Shown: positions 1 to 9,971 of the stretch, piece after piece
Layout of the letters: every line of letters starts with the position of its first letter
Numbering within the stretch: the stretch's first letter is position 1
NCBI RefSeq assembly: GCF_000521865.1
Contig: NZ_JAME01000005.1
Coordinates: 1-64,000 of the forward strand
Length of the DNA: 64,000 nt
Origin: Roseivivax isoporae LMG 25204
GTDB taxonomy: Bacteria > Pseudomonadota > Alphaproteobacteria > Rhodobacterales > Rhodobacteraceae
Reading direction: 5' to 3'
Notes under the pieces: model-generated
Databases searched by the model: none
Seen by the model: the letters and a program-made list of their open reading frames with translations, nothing else
What the model was told of the DNA's origin: nothing
Program-made: the position numbers and the translations under genes

Positions 1-1627
1 GGCGCACCACGGTCGCGAGGTCCTCGCGGTAGGGCGTCGCCTCCTCCTCGGTGGACTTGCGCCGGCCGAGCAGGCGATCCGCACGCGCCGCGGCCACGGC
101 GGCCCGCAGGTGCGCGATCGCCGACCGGCGGCGGTTGCCCTCGGGCTCCTGGAATTGGCTGTCGGTGCGGTCCATGATCCGCGACACCGACCCCTCGTCG
201 TCCTCGATCTGGGTCTCGGTCAGCATGGCACGCGCGGGGCTCGCGAGCTTCACCGTGCGCCGCGCCTGCTCGAAGGCCGCGTCATCCGCGTCGAGATCGG
301 CGTCGTCGTCCTCGGTCAGCGCGCGTGCCGCCGCGGCGAGCTCCTCCTCTTCCTCGTCGAGCTCCGCCCCGGCCGCCGCGCGGTCGCGCGGATCCGTCTC
401 CGCGTCGTCGTCGTCCGCGGCCGCGCCGAACGCCGCCTCGAGCTCTCGGGCAAAGGAGGCATCGCCGTCCGCGTCGTCCTCCGCGAAGGCGTCGCTCATC
501 TCGCGCGCCAGCCTGTCCTCGCTGTCCTCGGCCTCGTCGCCGAAGGTGTCGCGCACGTCGCGGGCAAGCGCCGCGTCCTCGGCCTCGTCGTCATCCCCGT
601 CGGCGTCGTCCAGCCACGCCGCCGCACCGTCGTCTTCGTCCTCGTCCTCGGCCTCCGGCGCGACCGCCGCGTCCGCTGCATCGCGGCCCAGCTCCGCCTC
701 GAGCTCGGCCAGCTCGCGGGCCAGATCGGCCTCGTCCTCGTCGGACAGCGTGCTCGCAGCGGCGAGGGGTGCCGCAGGCACGGTCTCCGCCGCGTCCGCG
801 TCGTCGTCCTCGTCCACCTGCTCCAGCAGGCCACCGGCGACCGCCGCGTCGAAATCGGCGCGCTTCACCTTCAGGACCTGCACGCGCGGCGTCGCGGGCG
901 CCTCGTCCGCGTCGTCGGGTGCATCCTCGGAGGCGGCTTCGGCCACGGGCGGCACGGTCTCGTCCGCCATCAGGCCCGCGATCGCCCCGGCAAGCGCGTC
1001 GTCGTCGCCGGCGTCGGCGTCCGCCGAGGGCGCCACGGCCGCAGGCACGGGCTCGGGCAGCTCGGCATGTTCGTCCTCGGTATATTGCGCGGGGGCCGTC
1101 GACACGACGGCGCGGATGCGCTTCAGCTTCTCCGCGACGCTCGCGGGCTCGGCCTGGGGCGCGGCTGCCGGCATCGGCACCGCCTCCGCGTCCGTGTCCT
1201 CCGGGACCTCCGGCAGGGGCGCCGCTTCCGCCGGCGCCTCGGGCTCGCCCGCATCCGGCGCCTCGGCGGCAGCCGCAGGAGCAGGAGCAGGCGCCGCGGC
1301 CGGTGCCGCCGGCGTGCCGCCGAAGCCCGAGGCGGCGGCGAGCGCCGTCATCGCCTGGCCCCCTGCCCGGTCCCCCGAGGCCCGCAGCACCACCGCGCCG
1401 TCCTGGACGCGCGCCTCGACGCGGCGGGCGATCTCGCGCTCGGCGATCCGCGCCAGCATCTCGGCGTCGGGCGTCGGCGGCTCGGCCCCGAAATACCGGT
1501 CATCCCGGGCAAGATCCCGGAAATATTCCGCGATGGCCTTCATCGTGTCGAACGAATCGTCGAAACCCTCCAGCGTGCAGGAGAACGTCCCGTAGGACAC
1601 CGTAAGAATCTTGCTGGAACTGACCAT
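1..1627 (-). CDS. Acidic low-complexity protein, partial (3' end outside the window)
   Basis: The reverse strand is open from an ATG at 1627 to the window edge, giving at least 542 residues. A Shine-Dalgarno-like AAGGTGGG precedes the start. Residues 1 to about 75 form a compact, ordinary-looking N-terminal domain (begins [10 protein letters not shown], contains a [16 protein letters not shown] stretch). The rest is dominated by Ala, Pro, Asp and Glu with long acidic runs, as in a disordered protein, and it ends in a basic Arg/Ala-rich part near base 1. Proteins starting like this are common in Rhodobacteraceae and, as I recall, are sometimes labelled CheA-like, but I see no chemotaxis domain. 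Function unknown. The Ser/Arg-rich plus-strand readings of this stretch are shadows of its GC-rich codons. Confidence 0.75.
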   Translation of the reverse strand, partial: MVSSSKILTVSYGTFSCTLEGFDDSFDTMKAIAEYFRDLARDDRYFGAEPPTPDAEMLARIAEREIARRVEARVQDGAVVLRASGDRAGGQAMTALAAASGFGGTPAAPAAAPAPAPAAAAEAPDAGEPEAPAEAAPLPEVPEDTDAEAVPMPAAAPQAEPASVAEKLKRIRAVVSTAPAQYTEDEHAELPEPVPAAVAPSADADAGDDDALAGAIAGLMADETVPPVAEAASEDAPDDADEAPATPRVQVLKVKRADFDAAVAGGLLEQVDEDDDADAAETVPAAPLAAASTLSDEDEADLARELAELEAELGRDAADAAVAPEAEDEDEDDGAAAWLDDADGDDDEAEDAALARDVRDTFGDEAEDSEDRLAREMSDAFAEDDADGDASFARELEAAFGAAADDDDAETDPRDRAAAGAELDEEEEELAAAARALTEDDDADLDADDAAFEQARRTVKLASPARAMLTETQIEDDEGSVSRIMDRTDSQFQEPEGNRRRSAIAHLRAAVAAARADRLLGRRKSTEEEATPYREDLATVVR

Positions 1628-1766
1628 GTCGCAACCCACCTTCAGCCTTTTCGCAACACACCGTTTATCATGATGAGCGCGACCAAAGCGGCACGAATCT
1701 GTGCCGTGCACCGTATCATTTCATGACCGGATTGTGGTGGTTGTCTCAGCCGGCCATTAATGCGCC

Positions 1767-2447
1767 ATGAAGTCCCTGATTGTTGAGAGCGCCGAAACGG
1801 TCCTGCTCGTGGGCGGCGGAGCGTGCGAAGATGCGACACTGTCGGCGGCGCTCGACCGCCTTTCGACCGCAATCGCGGCGGACGGTGGCGCCGACCGGCT
1901 GCTGGCGCTCGGCCGCGTGCCCGATGCCCTGATCGGCGATCTCGATTCGGTGTCCGAGGCCGCGCTCGCCCGGCTCCCGCCCGACCGCGTGCACCGCATC
2001 GACGAGCAGGACACCACCGATTTCGACAAGTGCCTGCGCTCGGTCGCGGCCCCTCTGGTCGAGGCGCACGGTTTCCTCGGCGCCCGGCTCGACCATTCGC
2101 TCGCGGTGCTGAACACGCTCGCCCGCCACCCGCACCGGCCCTGCCTGCTGGTCGGGCCCGACGACGCGGTGGCGCTGGTGCCGCCGGTCCTCGACCTCGA
2201 TCTCACGCCCGGCACGCGCGTGTCGCTCTGGCCGCTCGCCGCGGCGACCGGCCGTTCCCGCGGGCTGAAATGGCCGATCGACGGGCTGACGCTCGCGCCC
2301 GACGGCATCACCGGCACCTCGAACGAGGCCCTGGGCCCCGTCACGCTCGCGCCCGACGTGCCGCGTCTCCTGCTCATGCTGCCGGTCGCCAGCGCGCCCG
2401 CGCTGGCGCGCGCACTGGTCGCTGCGCCGCGCTGGCCCGCCCCCTAG
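1767..2447 (+). CDS. Thiamine diphosphokinase
   Basis: This 226-residue protein has the features of thiamine pyrophosphokinase, which transfers diphosphate from ATP to thiamine to make the cofactor thiamine diphosphate in the cytoplasm. A glycine-rich N-terminal strand (LLVGGG) is followed by AADGGAD around residue 38, the signature GDLDS at 57-61, DTTDFDK at about 82-88, and GARLDH in the middle. The C-terminal beta-sandwich part is degenerate but present. Length fits the family. It is divergent from the acidic protein upstream and convergent with the DUF2842 gene, whose stop lies only a few bases away. No thiamine riboswitch is visible in the 139-bp leader region. Confidence 0.9.
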   Translation: MKSLIVESAETVLLVGGGACEDATLSAALDRLSTAIAADGGADRLLALGRVPDALIGDLDSVSEAALARLPPDRVHRIDEQDTTDFDKCLRSVAAPLVEAHGFLGARLDHSLAVLNTLARHPHRPCLLVGPDDAVALVPPVLDLDLTPGTRVSLWPLAAATGRSRGLKWPIDGLTLAPDGITGTSNEALGPVTLAPDVPRLLLMLPVASAPALARALVAAPRWPAP

Positions 2448-2454
2448 ACGGACA

Positions 2455-2684
2455 TCAGCCCTGCGGGTCGTCCGGCGGCGGCTCGCGCCCGACGCCCTTG
2501 AACACGAACCGCAAGGGCAGCGCCCAGAGCACGCCCAGAACCACGTAGATCAGCAGTTCCACGAGGATCGGCGGGCGCTCGAACATCGTGACCACCGACG
2601 AGGCGATCACGATGTAGAGCGGCAGCCCCACGACCAGCACGAGCAGGGCGAGGCGGCGGCGGGTCTTGTGCGTCAGGTCCGGCA

Positions 2685-2685
<1 letters not shown>
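2455..2685 (-). CDS. DUF2842 family small membrane protein
   Basis: A 76-residue protein with a short basic cytoplasmic N-terminus (KTRRR) and two hydrophobic segments at roughly 11-31 and 38-58, ending in a charged, proline-rich tail. The pattern matches the uncharacterised DUF2842 family of alphaproteobacteria. The ATG at 2685 overlaps the purA stop codon in an ATGA arrangement, so translation is probably coupled to purA; a TTG three bases upstream is also in frame but less likely. Function unknown. Confidence 0.8.
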
Positions 2686-3977
<1,292 letters not shown>

Positions 3978-4151
3978 CTGCTGACCTCTTTCCGCCTGCG
4001 GCTTCCAAACGCGCTCCTCATATAGGCGCGCGTCCGGGGGTGAAACCGTTTTCCGCCCCGGACGCGGCACCGCACGCACAGCCGGACACCCGCCTTGCGG
4101 TGCCCCGACATTTTCCCTAGATAGCCCGCAGCAACCGAGAGGCCCCGCCCC

Positions 4152-4532
4152 ATGGAGAACGTCATCCTCATCGTCCACCTGCTGCTCGCGCTCGCGCTGA
4201 TCGGCGTGGTGCTGATGCAGCGCTCCGAAGGCGGCGGGCTCGGCATGGGCGGCGGCGGCGGCGGCGTCATGAGCGCCCGCGGCGCGGCCACGGCCCTGGG
4301 CAAGGTGACGTGGTTCCTCGCGGCGGCCTTCATCTGCACCTCGCTGGTGCTGACCATTCTCGCCGCGGCCGACAGCTCGGGCAGCTCGATCATGGACCGG
4401 CTGACCCCGGGCGGCGCGAGCGAGGACGACGGTGCGGCCCCGGGCGGCATCGACACCGACAGCCTGCTGCCCCCGCCGTCGGCGGGCGATGCGGGCGACG
4501 GCGACGCACCCTTGGTGCCGCGCGCCGACTGA
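4152..4532 (+). CDS. secG: Preprotein translocase subunit SecG
   Basis: A 126-residue membrane protein with the SecG layout: a first transmembrane segment at residues 2-22, a conserved [15 protein letters not shown] turn, and a second segment around 50-72. The C-terminal tail is acidic and Pro/Gly-rich, a common extension in this group. SecG associates with SecYE in the inner membrane and assists SecA-driven export. It is divergent from purA and lies upstream of pyrG, as in many alphaproteobacteria. The ATG at 4152 gives the first membrane segment directly at the N-terminus. Confidence 0.95.
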   Translation: MENVILIVHLLLALALIGVVLMQRSEGGGLGMGGGGGGVMSARGAATALGKVTWFLAAAFICTSLVLTILAAADSSGSSIMDRLTPGGASEDDGAAPGGIDTDSLLPPPSAGDAGDGDAPLVPRAD

Positions 4533-4648
4533 CCGCCGCCCGATCGGCGGTCCCTGCCGGACGCCGGGCGGCGTCCGGGCTGAACCTGTCCCCTTCATCA
4601 CAACACCTTGGGATGCGGCTTGGCGCGCAACAACATCTTGCGGCCGTA

Positions 4649-4677
4649 TTGCGGGGATGCGGCTCTTGCGCTATAGC
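4649..4677 (+). promoter_or_regulatory. Candidate sigma-70 promoter of pyrG
   Basis: TTGCGG at 4649-4654 and TATAGC at 4672-4677 are separated by exactly 17 bp, about 75 bp before the pyrG start. Spacing and position fit a vegetative promoter. It is a prediction from the sequence only. Confidence 0.45.
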
Positions 4678-4752
4678 TTGAATCCCGTGATCCCGCGTGC
4701 CAGCCCAGCCGCGGCATCGACCGAGCAGACGAGAATCACGGGGTTCGAGCAC

Positions 4753-6396
4753 ATGGCACGTTTCATCTTCATCACCGGCGGTGTGGTCTCCTCGCTTGGC
4801 AAGGGGCTCGCCTCGGCCGCGCTCGGGGCGCTCCTGCAGGCGCGCGGCTTCTCGGTCAGGCTGCGCAAGCTCGACCCCTACCTGAACGTCGATCCGGGCA
4901 CGATGTCGCCCTTCGAGCACGGCGAGGTCTTCGTCACCGACGACGGCGCCGAGACCGATCTCGACCTCGGCCATTACGAGCGCTTCACCGGCGTGCCGGC
5001 GCGCAAGACCGATTCCATCTCCTCGGGCCGCATCTACATGAACGTGCTCGAGAAGGAGCGCCGCGGCGACTACCTCGGCAAGACGATCCAGGTCATCCCG
5101 CACGTCACCAACGAGATCAAGGACTTCATCTCCATCGGCGAGGACGAGGTCGACTTCATGCTCTGCGAGATCGGCGGCACCGTCGGCGACATCGAGGGCC
5201 TGCCCTTCTTCGAGGCGATCCGCCAGTTCAGCCAGGACAAGCCCCGCGGCCAGTGCATCTTCATGCACCTGACGCTGCTGCCCTACATCAAGGCCTCGGG
5301 CGAGCTGAAGACCAAGCCGACGCAGCATTCCGTCAAGGAACTGCGCTCCATCGGCCTCGCGCCCGACATCCTCGTCTGCCGCTCCGAGGGGCCGATCCCG
5401 CAGAAGGAACGGGAAAAGCTCGCGCTCTTCTGCAACGTGCGCCCCGACAGCGTGATCGCCGCGCAGGACCTGTCGTCGATCTACGACGCGCCGCTCGCCT
5501 ATCACCGCGAGGGGCTCGACCAGGCGGTGCTCGACGCCTTCCAGATCAGCCCCGCCCCGCGTCCCGACCTGCGCCGGTGGGAGGACGTGTCGGACCGCAT
5601 CCACAACCCCGAGGGCGAGGTCAACGTCGCCATCGTCGGCAAGTACACGCAGCTCGAGGACGCCTACAAGTCCATCGCCGAGGCGCTCACCCATGGCGGG
5701 CTCGCCAACCGGGTCAAGGTCAACATCCAGTGGGTCGACGCCGAGATCTTCGAGCGCGAGGATCCCGCCGCCCACCTCTCGGGCTTCCACGCCATCCTCG
5801 TGCCCGGCGGCTTCGGCGAGCGCGGCACCGAGGGCAAGATCCGCGCGGCCGAGTTCGCCCGCCTGCACAAGGTGCCCTATCTCGGCATCTGCCTCGGCAT
5901 GCAGATGGCGGTGATCGAGGCCGCCCGCAACGTCGCCGGCGTCGCCCGCGCCGGGTCCGAGGAATTCGACCACGAGGCCGGCAAGAAGCGCTTCGAGCCG
6001 GTGGTCTACCACCTCAAGGAATGGGTGCAGGGCAACGCCAAGGTCAACCGCCGCCCCGACGACGACAAGGGCGGCACCATGCGCCTCGGCGCCTACGACG
6101 CCGTCCTGTCCGAGGGCAGCCGCGTGGCGCAGGTCTACGGCTCCACCGCCATCGACGAGCGCCACCGCCACCGCTACGAGGTGGATATCACCTACAAGAA
6201 GGCCCTCGAGGAAGCCGGCCTCTGCTTCTCCGGCATGTCCCCCGACGGCCGCCTGCCCGAGATCGTGGAATGGTCCGATCACCCCTGGTTCATCGGCGTC
6301 CAGTTCCATCCCGAACTCAAGTCGAAACCCTTCGACCCGCACCCGCTGTTCCGGGATTTCGTGCGAGCGGCGAAAGAGGTCTCGCGGCTGGTGTGA
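4753..6396 (+). CDS. pyrG: CTP synthase
   Basis: The 547-residue protein is a full-length CTP synthase, which aminates UTP to CTP using ATP and glutamine. The N-terminal synthetase domain begins with [13 protein letters not shown] and continues to about residue 270; a class I glutamine amidotransferase domain follows, with the nucleophile in GICLGMQ (Cys380) and the HPE motif near residues 519-521. The ATG at 4753 is chosen because it places the conserved N-terminus directly at the start; upstream in-frame sequence is the non-coding gap after secG. A plausible promoter lies at 4649-4677. Confidence 0.97.
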   Translation: MARFIFITGGVVSSLGKGLASAALGALLQARGFSVRLRKLDPYLNVDPGTMSPFEHGEVFVTDDGAETDLDLGHYERFTGVPARKTDSISSGRIYMNVLEKERRGDYLGKTIQVIPHVTNEIKDFISIGEDEVDFMLCEIGGTVGDIEGLPFFEAIRQFSQDKPRGQCIFMHLTLLPYIKASGELKTKPTQHSVKELRSIGLAPDILVCRSEGPIPQKEREKLALFCNVRPDSVIAAQDLSSIYDAPLAYHREGLDQAVLDAFQISPAPRPDLRRWEDVSDRIHNPEGEVNVAIVGKYTQLEDAYKSIAEALTHGGLANRVKVNIQWVDAEIFEREDPAAHLSGFHAILVPGGFGERGTEGKIRAAEFARLHKVPYLGICLGMQMAVIEAARNVAGVARAGSEEFDHEAGKKRFEPVVYHLKEWVQGNAKVNRRPDDDKGGTMRLGAYDAVLSEGSRVAQVYGSTAIDERHRHRYEVDITYKKALEEAGLCFSGMSPDGRLPEIVEWSDHPWFIGVQFHPELKSKPFDPHPLFRDFVRAAKEVSRLV

Positions 6397-7056
6397 AGCT
6401 GCTGGCCGCAAACCGAACGAGGCCGACCGGAAGCAAGAAACGAAATGCGTGCCCGCTGAAATGTCAACGTGTGTCAGTTGACCACAAAGTGCCGCATAAA
6501 GCCTTAATTCATGGTCATTCACATGCCAGACGGGGTTTTCGGAAGCCCGTGATGACCCAATCGTTCCTGCTTTCCCGCGCGAGCAGCGTATAGATACATT
6601 CGTCGCCATACGCGATGTAGGATGTGGAATCCGTATTTATTGAAGCAGGTCCGCTACTTCCGTAGACCGTTGCAGGTCCGGGCGTGGTCACTGGGATGAC
6701 GCCGAAATTGTCCATTTTCCACTGAAAAGCGCTCTGCCCGTCGTTCAATTGGACGACATCTTTTGGTGGGCCATAGTCCAGGATGGGCTCTTGAACTGAC
6801 TTCACGACACAGTTTTGCCAACAAGGACAAATCGTTCATTCGGAAGCACAAGTATTTCACCGCCAGGACATTGATGAACGTTCACAGGAAATTCTGGACA
6901 GGGCCCCTATCGAGACGTGATGGGCAGGTGCAGCACGAAGAGCCACGTCGAATAGTCGCACGATTGGCACGACCCATTTCGCACTCGGCGTGATGAAGGA
7001 TTGCGTCCCGCGGCTCACCGGGAAACGGTTAAAATTCAATTAATTCCGGAGAATTC
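6397..7056. other. 660-bp AT-richer stretch with no convincing complete gene
   Basis: This gap between pyrG and the small secreted peptide is clearly less GC-rich than its surroundings and has different codon-scale texture. The only protein-like reading is the minus-strand ORF 6515-6805, which appears to lack its beginning. No tRNA, strong hairpin terminator or inverted-repeat ends were seen. It looks like the scar of an inserted or decayed gene. Confidence 0.6.
6515..6805 (-). pseudogene. Probable remnant of a small exported protein or lipoprotein
   Basis: From a GTG at 6805 this reads 96 residues; the frame is open for 11 more codons upstream to a stop, with no good start codon or signal peptide. 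The protein has a plausible fold pattern: YGPP near the start, a DGQSAFQWKMD segment, a Thr/Ser/Pro-rich middle, one Cys in DECIYTLL, then NDWVITGF and a final Cys. That arrangement recalls small periplasmic lipoproteins that have a G-x-P start, an aromatic W and two cysteines. The missing signal peptide suggests 5' truncation or frameshift. Codon use is less GC-biased than in the neighbours. Could also be chance. Confidence 0.35.
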
Positions 7057-7245
7057 TTGAAGATCGTTTCCATGCTCGCCATCACCCTCGGACTCGCACT
7101 CCCCGCAGGCGCCGTCCCGGCCGCGGGGCCGGCCACCGTTTCGGCGCCGGGCGCAAAGCTCGTCGGGCACAGCGGCGGCTGCCGCAAGAGCTCGCCGGCG
7201 GGACAATGCTGCCACGCCGGGTCGAACCCCCTGCACTGCCACTGA
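7057..7245 (+). CDS. Small secreted Cys/His-rich peptide
   Basis: A 62-residue ORF with a clear signal peptide (residues 1 to about 21, hydrophobic core and an AGA-type cleavage region). The short mature part contains C-x8-C-C-H and ends in HCH, giving four cysteines and several histidines in about 25 residues. This resembles small periplasmic DUF3761-like or metal-binding peptides, though I cannot name the family firmly. The start is TTG at 7057, supported by a GGAG ribosome site four bases upstream; the next ATG would cut into the signal peptide. Confidence 0.6.
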   Translation: MKIVSMLAITLGLALPAGAVPAAGPATVSAPGAKLVGHSGGCRKSSPAGQCCHAGSNPLHCH

Positions 7246-7358
7246 CGCGGAAGGCGGGCGTGCGATCCCGCCGCCGCCGTCCCGAAACGTCCCGCGCGCC
7301 AGCGCGCGCGGACCGTGCTATCCTGGCCGCGTCGCTTCCCCCCGAGGACGTGCCCGCC

Positions 7359-7979
7359 ATGCCCGACGCCCCGCAGGATCCCGCGCCCGCCGAACCGCGC
7401 TACCTCGCGCGCGGGCGCAAGACCGTCTGGATCACCCTCGACGACGGCCCGCATCCGGCACACACGCCGACCATCCTGCGCGCGCTCGACGCCCACGGCG
7501 TGCGGGCGGTCTTCTTCGTCATCGGGCGCAATGCCCGCGCGCATCCGGGGCTCCTCGCGGAGATGGCCGGGGCGGGGCACCTGGTCGGCAACCACACCTG
7601 GACGCATCCGAACCTCGCGCGGCAGCCGGCGGCCACGATCCGCGACGAGCTTGCCCGCACCCGCGACGCGATCGCGGACCATCCCGGCGGCACCACGCTC
7701 TTTCGCCCGCCCTACGGCGCGCACAATGCCACCGTCGACCGGGTCGCGGCCGAGATGGGCTACCGCACCATCCTGTGGTCGGTCGACACGCTCGACTGGA
7801 ACCGCGCCTACAAGCCCGACAAGTGGGTGCAGCACGGGCTCGACCAGGTCCGCGCGCGCACGGAATCGGTGGTGATCGCCCACGACATCCACAAGACCAC
7901 GGCCGCGCATTTCGACGCCTTCCTCGGGCGCATCCGCGGCCTGCCCGGCACGGGCTTCGGCGCGCCGACCGAGATCTGA
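7359..7979 (+). CDS. Polysaccharide deacetylase (NodB-like) family protein
   Basis: The 206-residue product carries the NodB homology domain of carbohydrate esterase family 4: TLDDGPH (catalytic Asp and metal-binding Asp) near residue 27, the metal-binding HTWTH near 81, RPPYG near 115, a DTLDW strand, and IAHD near the end. Such enzymes remove acetyl groups from N-acetylated sugars in peptidoglycan or other glycans. No signal peptide is seen from the ATG at 7359, so it may act in the cytoplasm or on small substrates. An upstream extension of the frame is Arg-rich and overlaps the peptide gene, so it was rejected. Confidence 0.85.
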   Translation: MPDAPQDPAPAEPRYLARGRKTVWITLDDGPHPAHTPTILRALDAHGVRAVFFVIGRNARAHPGLLAEMAGAGHLVGNHTWTHPNLARQPAATIRDELARTRDAIADHPGGTTLFRPPYGAHNATVDRVAAEMGYRTILWSVDTLDWNRAYKPDKWVQHGLDQVRARTESVVIAHDIHKTTAAHFDAFLGRIRGLPGTGFGAPTEI

Positions 7980-8035
7980 GCGAAAGCGCCGCCCCCGCCT
8001 TGCCGAGCACGCCCCCGCGCCCCATCCTCCGCGCC

Positions 8036-8668
8036 ATGCCGCGCGCGCCGACCCTCGCGATCCTCGCCCTGACGCTCCTCGCCCTGCCCTTCGTGCTCCA
8101 CGCGGCGGCGTTCGGGCTGCGCGGGCTGTCGGCCGACCTCTCGGGGCAGACGCGGTTCTTCACCACGCCCCTGCCGACGGTCCTGATCTTCGGGCACATG
8201 GCTGCGGGCGCGCTCCTGACGCTGCTCGCGCCGCTCCAGCTCCTGCCCGCGACGCGGCGGGGCGGCGCGCGGCTGCACCGGCGGCTCGGCTACGTCATCC
8301 TGGCGCTCGCCGCGGTGACGGGGACGTTCGGGCTCGGCTACATCGGGCTGCGCGGCACGATCGGCGGGCCGCTCATGTCGGCGGGCTTCGCGCTCTACGG
8401 CGTGCTCCTCCTCGTCGCGGCGGCGAACGCCGTCTACCACGCGCTCGACCGGAACCTCGCGGCCCACCGCGCCTGGGCGCTGCGGCTCGCGGTCCTCGCG
8501 GTGGGCTCGTTCCTCTACCGGCTGCACTACTGGGTCTGGTATGCGGCGACCGGGGGCGCGGGATCGACGCCGGACTTCACCGGACCCTTCGACCTCGCGA
8601 ATTTCGTGGGCTTCTACCTGCCCTACCTCCTCCTCCTCGAACTCTGGCTCAGACGGAGCACCCGATGA
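8036..8668 (+). CDS. DUF2306-like multi-pass membrane protein
   Basis: A 210-residue hydrophobic protein with about six membrane segments, beginning at residues 6-28 and ending in a Leu-rich helix and a basic tail. Conserved-looking residues include HRRLGY near the first third and AHRAWALR plus RLHYWVWYA in the second half, a pattern I associate with the uncharacterised DUF2306 family. Histidines in the helices could bind heme or metal, but that is inference. Its stop overlaps the cutA start by four bases, so the two are translationally coupled. Confidence 0.65.
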   Translation: MPRAPTLAILALTLLALPFVLHAAAFGLRGLSADLSGQTRFFTTPLPTVLIFGHMAAGALLTLLAPLQLLPATRRGGARLHRRLGYVILALAAVTGTFGLGYIGLRGTIGGPLMSAGFALYGVLLLVAAANAVYHALDRNLAAHRAWALRLAVLAVGSFLYRLHYWVWYAATGGAGSTPDFTGPFDLANFVGFYLPYLLLLELWLRRSTR

Positions 8669-8979
8669 CCGACATCCTCGCCGTGTTCACCACGCTGCCC
8701 GACGCGGACAGTGCCCGCGCCCTCGCCCGCCTTGCGGTGACCGAGCGGCGCGCCGCCTGCGTGCAGATCTCCGAGATCGCGTCGGTCTACACGTGGGAGG
8801 GCGTGCAGGAGGACCGCGAGTGGCGGCTCCTCTTCAAGACCACGCGCGCGGGCTATCCGGCGCTCGCCGCCCTCATCCTCAAGGCCCATCCCTACGACGA
8901 GCCGGCGCTCTGGTCGCATGTGGTGTCCGAGGGCTCCGCGGGCTATCTCGCCTGGATCGCGGACAGCGTCGCCCCCTGA
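8665..8979 (+). CDS. cutA: Divalent-cation tolerance protein CutA
   Basis: A 104-residue protein with the CutA1 pattern: FTTLPDADSARALA at the N-terminus, a conserved RRAACVQI strand, the SVYTWEG and E-W-RLLFKT strands, and HPYDEPA near residue 73. CutA proteins are small cytoplasmic trimers linked to copper and other divalent-metal tolerance, although their exact role is unsettled. The ATG overlaps the stop of the membrane protein upstream. Confidence 0.92.
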   Translation: MTDILAVFTTLPDADSARALARLAVTERRAACVQISEIASVYTWEGVQEDREWRLLFKTTRAGYPALAALILKAHPYDEPALWSHVVSEGSAGYLAWIADSVAP

Positions 8980-8990
8980 GCGGCGCCGGC

Positions 8991-9023
8991 CCGAAGCCAT
9001 ACCGAAGCCATACGGAAGCCAGC
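8991..9023 (+). repeat. Tandem 11-bp repeat, about three units
   Basis: CCGAAGCCATA occurs at 8991-9001 and exactly again at 9002-9012, followed by a degenerate third unit ending just before the rlmJ start. The third unit supplies GGAAG at 9014-9018, which is well placed as the ribosome site of rlmJ. Confidence 0.7.
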
Positions 9024-9024
9024 C

Positions 9025-9807
9025 ATGCTGTCCTACCAGCACGCCTACCATGCCGGGAACCTCGCCGACGTGCACAAGCACGCGCTCCTGTCGGAGATGC
9101 TGGACTACCTGACACGCAAGGAGAAGCCCCTCACCTACATCGAAACCCACGCCGGACGGGGACTTTACGACCTTTCCGGCGCGGCGTCGCGCAAGACCGG
9201 CGAGGCGCAGCAGGGAATCGCCCGCGCGCTCGGCTGGTTCCCGCAGGACCATCCCTACACCCGCGTGCTCGCCCAAATCCGCGCCCGCCACGGCCGGGAC
9301 GCCTATCCCGGATCCCCGCTCATCGCGCAGGCGCTCCTGCGCCCGACCGACCGGCTGCACCTGGCCGAGCTGCATCCGGCCGAACACGCGGCACTTGCAG
9401 AGGCCGTGTCCGGGCGCAACGTTTCCCTGCAGAAGGCCGACGGGCTCGCGCTCGCGCTGTCCCTCGCGCCGCCCGAGCCGCGCCGCGGGCTCCTGCTCTG
9501 CGATCCCTCGTGGGAGCGCCCGGCAGACTATGACGAGGTCCCCAAGGCCCTGAAGCGCATCGCGAAATCCTGGAACGTGGGCATCCTCGCGCTGTGGTAC
9601 CCGATCCTGTCCGACCCGCGCCACGGGACGATGATGGCCGATCTCGAGGCCGCGTTCCCGGACGCGCTGCGCCACGAGGTGCGCTTTCCCCCGGTGCGCG
9701 AGGGGCACCGCATGGTGGGCTCGGGGATGTTCGTGACCCGCCCGCCCTACGGGCTCGACGCGGCCGCGCGCCGGCTCGGCCAGGCCTTCGCCGGCGCGGC
9801 GGGCTGA
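9025..9807 (+). CDS. rlmJ: 23S rRNA (adenine(2030)-N6)-methyltransferase RlmJ
   Basis: The 260-residue protein starts with the RlmJ signature YQHAYHAGNLADVHKH and continues with ETHAGRGLYDL, where the SAM-binding region begins. The catalytic-type motif DPSWE near residue 159 corresponds to the DPPYE of other members, so the motif is slightly unusual (S-W instead of P-Y/F). RlmJ methylates A2030 of 23S rRNA. The length is slightly below the roughly 280 residues of the E. coli enzyme. The ATG at 9025 is supported by GGAAG six bases upstream. Confidence 0.92.
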   Translation: MLSYQHAYHAGNLADVHKHALLSEMLDYLTRKEKPLTYIETHAGRGLYDLSGAASRKTGEAQQGIARALGWFPQDHPYTRVLAQIRARHGRDAYPGSPLIAQALLRPTDRLHLAELHPAEHAALAEAVSGRNVSLQKADGLALALSLAPPEPRRGLLLCDPSWERPADYDEVPKALKRIAKSWNVGILALWYPILSDPRHGTMMADLEAAFPDALRHEVRFPPVREGHRMVGSGMFVTRPPYGLDAAARRLGQAFAGAAG

Positions 9808-9895
9808 GCGGCCGGGCGCGCGCTGTCCCCCATACGGGCATGGACAAGCGGCCACGGCTTCGCCAATCTTGGACGATGGACGAGGAGATCCAGCC

Positions 9896-9967
9896 ATGAC
9901 AACGTGTCGCCCGGCGCACCGCGCCTCCGGCACCGGCACCGCCCGGGACGCCCTACGGCGCGGCTGA
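9896..9967 (+). CDS. Possible 23-residue leader peptide
   Basis: A short ORF (MTTCRPAHRAS and so on) with a strong ribosome site, GAGGAGATC, eight bases before its ATG. It ends four bases before the ATG of the TerB-like gene. Short size means it may be chance, but the ribosome site has no other obvious user. Confidence 0.3.
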   Translation: MTTCRPAHRASGTGTARDALRRG

Positions 9968-9971
9968 GCCC

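Noticed and set aside
51-1726. Long plus-strand ORFs rich in Ser, Arg or Pro
   Set aside because: They lie opposite the acidic protein; Asp/Glu/Ala codons read backwards give Ser/Arg/Pro runs. No start context or domain supports them.
1628-1766. Thiamine (TPP) riboswitch before thiamine diphosphokinase
   Set aside because: No CTGAGA or ACCTGATC-type conserved segments are present in the 139-bp region.
3978-4601. Upstream extension of purA
   Set aside because: It is antisense to secG and precedes a well-placed ribosome site and the conserved [18 protein letters not shown] start.
6654-6860. 68-residue minus-strand ORF in the AT-rich island
   Set aside because: It overlaps the more protein-like frame 6515-6805 and has Arg-rich shadow character with no motif.
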